Shown here: in pieces, positions 47,295-55,556 of the stretch | Layout of the letters: each line of letters begins with the position of its first letter | Position numbering within the stretch: the stretch's first letter is position 1 | Assembly: GCF_003086295.3 (NCBI RefSeq) | Contig: NC_092039.1 | Coordinates: 72,435,649 to 72,499,648, forward strand | DNA length: 64,000 nt | Direction: 5' to 3' | Origin: Arachis hypogaea | Lineage: Eukaryota; Streptophyta; Magnoliopsida; Fabales; Fabaceae | The notes under the pieces: model-generated | Told to the model about the DNA's origin: nothing | Databases searched by the model: none | Seen by the model: the letters and a program-made list of their open reading frames with translations, nothing else | Made by a program: the position numbers and the translations under genes

Positions 47295-48374
47295 ATGGAG
47301 TTCAACTCATCTTATGATCAAACAAATTTTATGGGATATTACCCACCATCACCAATCTCTAATGGTGGTTGGGAATATCACCAAGAAATCACAGATTCTG
47401 AGCACTCCAATCCATGGAGATTTGCTTCACAGACACAAGATGAGCAAGAAAATCATATGGTATATTTTCTTCCACCACAAAATGATGCTAGTCATGATTC
47501 TAATGGTGGCTGGGAAGGAAATTCTAATGCTCCATATGATATTCATCCAAAGATATCATCACTTGACCATGCTTCAACAGAAAGCCTCTATCAAAATTCA
47601 CCACCCACACAAACTTCCATGAACCAAAGCCTCTCAAAGCTTGAGACCATGATTGAAAAATATGAGAGGGAGGCACAAATATCCTGGAACGAGCAAGAGA
47701 ATTCATTCAAAAACATGGAAATAATGTTAGCTCAATTGGTGAGTGCAACAAGGAAAGAGGAAAAACAAGAGGAAGAGGCTACTAAGTCAAGTGAATCTTT
47801 AGTGAAGAAGAAAGAGGTGGTGGAAATATTTGAACCTGAAACTGCCCTTGAGATGACAAGAGCACATGACAACTCACAACTATCACAAACTTTCCTGGAC
47901 CAAAACGCCTCAACACTTGAATCCATGATTGAAAGGTATGAAGAGGAGATGAAGAAAGCTTGGGAAGATCAACAAACCTCCTCCATGAAAGAGCTATTAA
48001 AGCAAATGTTGAGTGTAAAAGAGGAAGTGGAAGAACAAGCTAGTGAGGAGGACAATCAAGAACGTCCAAACTCAAGGGAAACAGAGAGGCACATGAAGGA
48101 CAAGCTCATTAAACCACCAATTCAAAAAGCTCTGGATGAATACAAAACTCCAATAATCACACAGCAACCAAGTCTTGAATTCAAAGAAGTGAAGGCAACT
48201 AACAAGAGCACCAATCCTGTCCCTAATCCAGCAAGCAAGATCAATCAAGCCATTTGCAAAAGAAAGCTTGCTGAGGAAAAGCCAAGGCAAGGGACAGTAG
48301 CTGAATCTTCTCCCCCTTTGAGGTCATTCCACTTAACAAATTGGAAGAAGAGGAAGAAAGTAAAGAACAGGTAG
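47295..48374 (+). CDS. Element F ORF: unknown 359-residue protein, intact
   Basis: I do not recognise a family. It begins MEFNSSYDQTNFMGYYPPS at the first ATG of any length after the primer site. Residues 1-105: Asn/Ser/Tyr/Trp-rich, with NGGWE twice. About 113-260: two related helical segments, LSKLETMIEKYEREAQISW and ASTLESMIERYEEEMKKAW, each followed by a MxxML/MLS segment, suggesting an internal duplication and a coiled coil. The C-terminus is basic (LTNWKKRKKVKNR), possibly nucleic-acid binding or a nuclear signal. No gag, protease or polymerase motif. It shares only general layout (low-complexity N-terminus, acidic helical middle, basic C-terminus) with the C and E proteins; homology to them is not visible by eye. 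Confidence 0.72.
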   Translation: MEFNSSYDQTNFMGYYPPSPISNGGWEYHQEITDSEHSNPWRFASQTQDEQENHMVYFLPPQNDASHDSNGGWEGNSNAPYDIHPKISSLDHASTESLYQNSPPTQTSMNQSLSKLETMIEKYEREAQISWNEQENSFKNMEIMLAQLVSATRKEEKQEEEATKSSESLVKKKEVVEIFEPETALEMTRAHDNSQLSQTFLDQNASTLESMIERYEEEMKKAWEDQQTSSMKELLKQMLSVKEEVEEQASEEDNQERPNSRETERHMKDKLIKPPIQKALDEYKTPIITQQPSLEFKEVKATNKSTNPVPNPASKINQAICKRKLAEEKPRQGTVAESSPPLRSFHLTNWKKRKKVKNR

Positions 48375-50124
48375 ACAGTAGGTACATTTCTTCTCCATGC
48401 TTTGTTTAAATCTCAATAAATTGGCATATGATTACATTCTAAGTTTGGTGTTGCCTTGCAACAAATTATTTTCAATCTTTTTAGATGATTGCATCAAATC
48501 AAAAATGAAAGTGACACACCAAGATTCTAAGTTTGGTGTGCCACTTATTCTCTATGCAACTCATCTAGCAACATCACTTGTCTGCATAATCATAGTGCCT
48601 TTGCATTGTTATTTTTCTTTGTTTTGACAGTTCGTTTGCATTCTCTTTGTTTTAGTCACCTCTTTATTTTTAAGTTTTCTTTTATCAACTGTTTTTGTTA
48701 ATACAACATCAAGAGATCCTTATTCATGACAGATTTTTGGCTTGGTAATTGTATTCAACAAATAACAGTTTCTTTTGTTTAGCTTTAGTTCAAATAAGTG
48801 GACATAGGATTGCATTCTAAGTTTGGTGTTGCTATGCAACGCAATTTGCTTCAAATCTTTACTGGATACTTGCATCAATTCCAAGTGAAAGTGTCACACT
48901 AAGTTTGGTGTGCCACTTATTCTTTATGCAAAGTATTATGCACACCTTCTTATGCTTGCAATCAAAATGTCGCTGTCTCTTGTGCCTTGATTGTTATTTT
49001 TCATTTTTGCTTGCTTGCAACACATGTAATGCTAACATTTCATTGCATAAGACATTCATGATCCATCTTAGCCCCATAGCCATTGTTCTAATTGTTGCTT
49101 GAGGATGAGCAAGCACTCTAAGTTTGGCAAGGGAAATGGAAGAATTGGAGAAAAAGGACAACAATAATGAAGATGAACTACAAGGTTGTAGAGTTCCTTT
49201 TCTTCTAATTTGTTTCCAGCACTTAAATTGCATGATTGTCTTATTATCTTTTCTGTTTACATGTGTGTATGAATAAGCATAGCTTGAATTTTGATTTATA
49301 ATATGTTGTTGTGGCATTATAACTACCAACTTGAATCCTGTGGGTTCAAAAGCAATAAAACATCATGATCATAAACAAACAAGGAATTAAAGAAGAATTT
49401 AGCATGTGCATACAAGTATTGGAAAGCTAGTATGATTAATTGTTGCTCAATTGCATTGGATTTTATTTAATTGAAGTTTTTCATCTAGTACTTTTTGTGA
49501 AATCTTTTGAAATCATGAAAACCTTGAAGAAGCAAATATAATTAAAGCAAGAAAAGAAAAAGGGAAGGAATGAGAAAGCTGAAGGCTCTGAGTACCAATG
49601 GCAATTTATTTGCTAAGTGCTTGTGGTGTTTATGTATCAAGCCAAATGCTTGAAAACAAAACACTTAGAAGTCAAGGCTAGGCTCAAGTGCAAAAGCACT
49701 CCCTCAAAGCTCAAGGTTCTGAGCATCAATGATTAGAGAGTCAAAGATAAGAAAAAAAATGAGCTTAATGAAGTCCTCTAATTCAAATGCTTGTGGTGCT
49801 TATGTATCAAGTGATAATACTTGAAAACAAAGCATTTAGAAGTCGTAGCTTTGTTATTTACTCATGGGGCAAAGCACCCAAAAGGAGAAGCTAACAAAAA
49901 AAAAAATCAAAAGCTTGTTTCAAGGAAGAATTATAAGAAAAAGATTTCATAAAATGAGCTAGATAGAAGCATCAATCATTTACATTTCTTTTGTGATTGA
50001 AGCATGCATAGAAAACTAGCTAACCATGAACATTGAGTTGCTATTCTTCTTACCTTGGATTGTCAATCTTTATTGCATGATTCTTTTCTTGCTTGGGGAC
50101 AAGCAAGGTTTAAGTTTGGTGTTG
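48375..50124 (+). other. Element F 3' noncoding region
   Basis: A tandem duplication of about 370 bp starts at about 48437 and 48809; each unit has CTAAGTTTGGTGTTGC and CTAAGTTTGGTGTGCC copies. SL2 TTGCTTG-AGGA-TGAGCAA lies at 49095-49112, followed by CTCTAAGTTTGGC. A second duplication (about 49575-49700 and 49718-49856) carries SL4-like TCAAGC-CAAAT-GCTTGA (49637-49653) and TCAAGT-GATAAT-ACTTGA (49807-49824). The terminal hairpin CTTGCTTG-GGGA-CAAGCAAG (50088-50107) and TTTAAGTTTGGTGTTG abut the LTR. No coding frame I would accept. Confidence 0.8.
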
Positions 50125-51495
50125 TGATGACATGTCATCGTATACCTATTTTTCTATACTTTTTCATACAAGAAATTGATGATTTGTGCTTAAATATTGA
50201 ATGCTTTTGTACTTAAATGATATATTTTCTTGATATTTTAATTTTATAAATCTTGTAGGAAATAAGAAGAAAAAGAAGCAAAGAAGCACAAAAAAGGAGA
50301 AAAAAAGAGCTTTGGGGTACACTTTGAAGTTGGGGTACACTTTGGAGCCTTAGGCCACGCTTTTAAAAGCGTGGCCCATGACCAAAAGAAAGAAAGAAGC
50401 AGCCAGCACGCACACTGCCCTGCTCTTGCCAAGGGCAGGGCAGAATCGTGATGCAAAGTGAGGTTGGAAGCAAGAATTTTCGCTAAGTTAAAATCTGGCC
50501 GCACACAGCATGACCATGCCTACTTCAAAGGGCTATAACTTGAGCTACAGATATCCAATTGATGTGCTTCCAGTTGCATTGGAAAGCTGACATTCAGAGC
50601 TTTCCAACGATATATAGAAATCCATATTTGGCGTAAAATTAAGGCAGGAACGGAAGGCATCTTTAAGGGCCAAAAATAAGCAAAAATAAACCAAGGAAAA
50701 GAAGTAGCGTGTGCATCCACCAAGTCTCGAACACGGAGCTTCATTTTTGGAAACACTGCCCTGCCCTCCGCGAGGGCAGGGCAGCATTTTGTTGTGGCAC
50801 GGCCAGCACACCAAACTGGCGCACCAAGGCATCCTTCGGCAGCACCAGCAGCACGCACAAGCACCAAATTGGCGCACCAGATTTTTCTGCCCTGCCCTCC
50901 ACGAGGGCAGGGCAGCATCCTGCGCACTAAGCTCGCACGCCACGCCCGCACCATGGCCGCACGCACCAAATCCTGCCCTGCCCTCCACAAGGGCAGGGCA
51001 GCCTCCTGGGAGCAACATATGGGCCAACTTTCATATAAATTCAATTCCTCACCAAATTAAATCAAGGCCATCCAAGACCCATTTTCCCTCAAATCCAAAG
51101 CAAGCAAAGCCCACTCAACATGACTCAAAGGCACACAGAGAAGCTAGATTAGGAATTTCATTTTGTGAATTTGTTTTTAATTTCAATTTCATTTTATTTT
51201 CATTTTGTAAAAAGCCTATATAAAGGCATCACTCTCATTTCAAAAGGGGAGCTCCATTATAAAAGGGGCTAGCACACTAGGGAGTATTAGGATATGAGAG
51301 CTCTCTCTCTTAGTTTTGATTGCTGTTTTGGAATTTTGGATTGGGAAGGAAGGAATTATGTTTCATTCCTGATTTGCGATTCATCTTGTTCTCTTACTGC
51401 ATAACTCAATTTTCATTTGCTGTTTTAAATCTTCTTCTTCTGCAATCTGTTCTTTTAATTTTCTGCAACTTCTCTCTTGTTGGATCAAGCAAGGA
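50125..51495 (+). repeat. 3' LTR of element F, left part
   Basis: First 1,371 bp of the LTR, up to GATCAAGCAAGGA. G is inserted here; AAGGA (51491-51495) is its left TSD. Perfect 24-bp palindrome at 50353-50376. Frames such as 50711-51223 are palindrome artefacts. Confidence 0.96.
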
Positions 51496-53299
51496 TGGTG
51501 GACGAAATTGTGATCACTATTCTTTAAGTTGTACTTTTATGAAATTTAAAATTGGCACGAGTGGACACAACTTCGTTCAACTAACCAGCAAGTGTACTGG
51601 GTCGTCCAAGTAATAAACCTTACGTGAGTAAGGGTCGATCCCATAGAGATTGTTGGTATGAATCAAGCTATGGTCACCTTGTAAATCTCAGTTAGGCAGA
51701 TCAAATTGGTTTATGGGTTTTTGAAAATAGAAATAAGAAAATAGAAATAATAAAAGGGATAGAATACTTATGCAGATTCATTGGTGGGAATTTCAGATAA
51801 GCGAATGGAGATACTGTATGGCTCAAGGACGCCTGCTCTCCTACTGCTTCAACTCAATCCTTCTTACTCCTTTCCATGGCAAGCTGTGTATAGGGGTTCA
51901 CCATCAGCGGTGGCTAATTTCAATCCTCTCGGGAAAATGATCCTATGCGGTTGTCACTCGCATGGCTAATCGTCTGGAGGCATCACCCATGGTTGATGGC
52001 TACATCCCATCCTCGCAGTGAAAACTACGCTCACGCACTCTGTCACAGCACGGCTAATCACTGGTTGGTTCCTGCGCCTACTGGAATAGAATCCCTTGAT
52101 TCTTTTGCGTCTGTCACTAACGCCCAGCACTTGCAAGTTTGAAGCACGTCACAGTCATTCATTACCGGAATCCTACTCGGAATACCACAGACAAGCTTAG
52201 ACTTTCCGGATTCCCAGGATCCTACTCGGAATACCACAGACAAAGTGAGACTTTCCGGATCCTCATAAATGCCGCCATCTATCTAGCTTATACCACGAAG
52301 ATTCTGTTGGAGAATCTAAGAGATACACATTCAAGCTCGGTTGCATGTAGAATGGAAGTGGTTGTCAATCACGTGCGTTCATAAGTGAGAATGATAATGA
52401 GGGTTACTTATCATCACATTCATCATGTTCTTGGGTACGAATGAATATCTTGGAATAAGAATAAGAGAGATTTGAATAAAAGATAATAGAATTGCATTAA
52501 TACTTGAGGTACAGCAGAGCTCCACACCCTTAATCTATGGTGTGCAGAAACTCCACCGTTGAAAATACATAAGTAAAAGGTTCAGGCATGGCCGAATGGC
52601 CAGCCCCCATGTTCTAAGAACTATGCGTTCAAAGATCTGATCCTAAGATCTTAAAGTGATCAAAAGATATCTAATACAATAGATAAATGTTCTATTTATA
52701 ATAAACTAGCTCCTAGGGTTTACATGAGTAAGTAATTGATGCATAAATCCACTTCCGGGGCCCACTTGGTGTATGCTTGGGCTGAGCTTGATCAATCCAC
52801 GAGCTGAGGCTTCTCTTGGAGTTGAACTCCGAGTTATGACTTGTTTTGGGCGTTCAACTCCGGATCATGACGTTTTTCTGGCGTTTAACTCTAGACAGCA
52901 GCATGTACTTGGCGTTCAACGCCAAGTTACGTCGTCAATCTCCGAATAAAGTATGGACTATTATATATTTCTGGAAAGCCCTGGATGTCTACTTTCCAAC
53001 GCCGTTGAGAGCGCGCCAATTGGAGTTCTGTAGCTCCAGAAAATCCATTTCGAGTGCAGGGAGGTCAGATTCCAACAGCATCAGCAGTCCTTTTGTCAGC
53101 CTTTTTCAGAGTTTTGCTCAAGTCCCTCAATTTCAGCCAGAATTTACCTGAAATCACAGAAAAACACACAAACTCATAGTAAAGTCCAGAAATGTGAATT
53201 TAACATAAAAACTAATGAAAACATCCCTAAAAGTAGCTCAAACTTACTAAAAACTACCTAAAAACAATGCCAAAAAGTGTATAAAATATCCGCTCATCA
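51496..53299 (-). repeat. 3' LTR of element G
   Basis: 1,804 bp, plus strand TGGTGGACG ... CGCTCATCA. GGCGTT-type palindromes at about 52840-52925; U3 hairpin half-sites at about 52970-53000. Confidence 0.96.
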
Positions 53300-54315
53300 C
53301 AACACCAAACTTAAACTGTTGCTTGTCCCCAAGCAACTAAAAATCAATTAGGATAAAAAGAAGAGAATATACTATAAATTCCAGAATATCAATGAATATT
53401 AATTTAATTAGATGAGCAGGACTTATAGCTTTTTTGCTTCTGAACAGTTTTGGCATCTCACTTTTTCCTTTGAAGTTCAGAGTGATTGGCGTCTCTGGGA
53501 ACTTAGAATTTCAGATAGTGTTATTGACTTTCCTAGTTAAGCATGTTGATTCTTGAACACAGCTACTTATGAGTCTTGGCCGTGGCCCTAAGCACTTTGT
53601 TTTCCAGTATTACCACCGGATACATAAATGCCACAGACACATGACTGGGTGAACCTTTTCAGATTGTGACTCAGCTTTGCTAGAGTCCCCAGTTAGAGGT
53701 GTCCAGAGCTCTTAAGCACACTCTTTTTTGCTTTGGATCACGACTTTAACCACTCAGTCTCATGCTTTTCACTTGGACCTTCATGACACAAGCACATGGT
53801 TAGGGACAGCTTGATTTAGCCGCTTAGGCCTGGATTTTATTTCCTTGGGCCCTCCTATCCATTAATGCTCAAAGCCTTGGATCCTTTTACCCTTGCCTTT
53901 TGGTTTTAAGGGCTATTGGCTTTTTCTACTGCTTCTTCTTTTTCTTTCTTTTTTTTTTCACCATTTCTCTTTTTTTTTTCACAAGCTTTTGCTTTTTCAC
54001 TGCTTTTTCTTGCTTCAAGAATCAATTTCATGATTTTTTTCAGATCATCAATAACATTTTTCTTTGTTCATCATTCTTTCAAGAGCCAACAATTTTAACA
54101 CTCATAAACAACAAGATCAAAAATATGCACTGTTCAATCATTCATTCAGAAAACAAAAAGTATTGTCACCACATCAATATAATTAAATTAAATTCAAGGA
54201 TAAATTTGAAATTCATGTACTTCTTGTTCTTTTGAATTAAAACATTTTTCATTTAAGAGAGGTGAAGGACTAATGGATTTATTCATAGCTTTAAGGCATG
54301 GTTACATACTAATGA
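53300..54315 (-). promoter_or_regulatory. Element G 3' noncoding region
   Basis: On the minus strand: SL4 TCCGGT-GGTAAT-ACTGGA (53603-53620), terminal hairpin GTTGCTTG-GGGA-CAAGCAAC (53318-53337, perfect 8-bp stem), and TTTAAGTTTGGTGTTG at the LTR. It preserves the uninterrupted version of the sequence into which B inserted in A (about 53620-53645). No gene. Confidence 0.82.
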
Positions 54316-54695
54316 TCATGAAGTAAAGACACAAAACATAGATAAACACAACATTAAAAACCGAAAACAGAAAGAAATAAAGAACAAGGAATGAATCCAT
54401 CTGAGTGAGGATGGCGCCTTCTTGAAGGTCCAATGGTGCTCTTTGAGCTCCTCTATGTCTCTTCCTTGCTTCTGTTGAATGATTCCTAGTAATTTTGGTG
54501 TTTCTACCCTTAGTTGCTTCTAATATTTGTGTGGAGGACAACTTATCCCCTGAGGTATCTCAGGGATCTCTTGATTTGCAGCCACATGTTCTACCACTGA
54601 GCTATGACGGCTTATATGAGTCTTTCCATCTCCCAAGACTCAGAGGTGGAAGCTTTTGTCTTCCCTTTTGAGGTTTCTCTGGCCTTAGGTGCCAT
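54316..54695 (-). pseudogene. Element G ORF2 remnant
   Basis: Minus-strand ATG at 54695 (MAPKARETSKGKTKAS, parallel to the MAPKA start of ORF2 in A and B). The frame ends at TAA about 54612, where the sequence becomes tRNA-like. Beyond it the ORF2 C-terminal coiled coil is still readable (KLLGIIQQKQGRDIEELKE). The whole central domain is missing. ATG is 57 nt after SL2. Confidence 0.75.
54541..54612 (-). tRNA. tRNA-Cys-like sequence inside element G (pseudogene)
   Basis: Minus strand: CATAGCTCAGTGGTAGAACA (A box and D arm), then an anticodon arm with GCA in TGGCTGCAAATCA, then a T-arm-like CCTGA-GATACC-TCAGG. It closely follows my memory of plant nuclear tRNA-Cys(GCA) for the first 48 bases. 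The T loop lacks the usual TTCGA and the acceptor ends do not pair, so it is a relic, not a functional gene. Confidence 0.6.
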
Positions 54696-54751
54696 TAATG
54701 GTAATGGAAAAGCAAAAAAAGCTATGCTTTTACCACACCAAACTTAAAATA

Positions 54752-54769
54752 TTGCTCGCCCTCGAGCAA
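54752..54769 (-). promoter_or_regulatory. Stem-loop SL2 in G
   Basis: Minus strand TTGCTCG-AGGG-CGAGCAA, perfect 7-bp stem, followed by TATTTTAAGTTTGGTGTGG. The sixth pair is C-G where A, B and F have T-A. Confidence 0.78.
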
Positions 54770-55086
54770 GAGAGGAAAGAAGAGAAGAAGAAGAAGAAGA
54801 AAATGGAGGTGAGTGAGGGGAGATGGATTCGGCTATATGGGTGGGATTGGGTGGGAAAGAGAAGGTGAATTGTAAAGGTAGGTGGGGTGTATGGGGAAGA
54901 GTGGGTAGATGTAGGTGGTGAATGAAAAACAGAAAGGATGACCATGAATGGAAAGAGAGAGGGCGAGGTAGGTGGGGATCCTGTGAGGTCCACAGATCCT
55001 GAGGTGATCTTGTGGGGTCCACAGATCCTGAGGTGTCAAGAAATACAATTCCTGCACCAAATAGGCATGTAAAATGCCTTCGTGCA
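54770..55086 (-). other. Element G pyrimidine-rich spacer
   Basis: C/T-rich on the element strand, equivalent to 9423-9747 in B. Contains a direct repeat of GATCCTGAGGTG (about 55000-55037). Frames are low-complexity artefacts. Confidence 0.7.
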
Positions 55087-55345
55087 TCATTCTGGCATTT
55101 AAACGCCCATTGGTGCACGTTCTGGGCGTTCAACACCCATGTAAAGCATGTTTCTGGCGTTGGACGCCAGTTTCATGCTTGTTACTAGCGTTCAGCGCCA
55201 GTTTTTCCTCTCTGGGCACATTCCTAGCGTTCAGCGCCAGAATGTTGCTTGTTTCTGGCATTCAGCGCCAGAATGGTGCTCTGTTCTGGCGTTGAACGCC
55301 GGCCAGATGCACCTTACTGGCGTTGAACGCCAACCTGTGCGTCCT
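55087..55345 (-). repeat. GGCGTT/AACGCC palindrome array of G
   Basis: About seven units with drifted centres (GGCGTTGGACGCC, AGCGTTCAGCGCC, GGCGTTGAACGCC). Confidence 0.88.
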
Positions 55346-55472
55346 CCAGGGTGAAAAATTTTTTTCTTCTATTTTTGACTCTGTTTTAAATTTTTTTGAT
55401 TTTTTCGTGACTCCTCATGATCATGTACCTAATAAAACACAAAATAACAATATAAAAATTAGATAAATAAAA

Positions 55473-55500
55473 TTGGGTTGCCTCCCAACAAGCGCTTCTT
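55473..55500 (-). promoter_or_regulatory. Stem-loop SL1 in G
   Basis: Minus strand AAGAAGCGCTTG then TTGGG-AGGCAA-CCCAA (55473-55488), 69 nt after the gag-protease stop. Confidence 0.75.
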
Positions 55501-55556
55501 TAATGTCAATAGCTTGACAGTGGCTCTCATGGAGCCACAAGGTGATCAGGTCAATT

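Noticed and set aside
50520..51223. Open frames of 160-174 residues on both strands (also at 45589-46129 and 38851-39294)
   Set aside because: They cover the CTGCCCTGCCC/GGGCAGGGCAG inverted repeats in F-family LTRs. They read the same palindromes on both strands and lie within LTRs.
52575..52690. tRNA-like A box (ATGGCCGAATGGCC) and GTTCAAA in G LTRs, plus strand
   Set aside because: The A box fits, but the B-box match is weak and no cloverleaf can be drawn. It is antisense to the element; not supportable as a tRNA or SINE.
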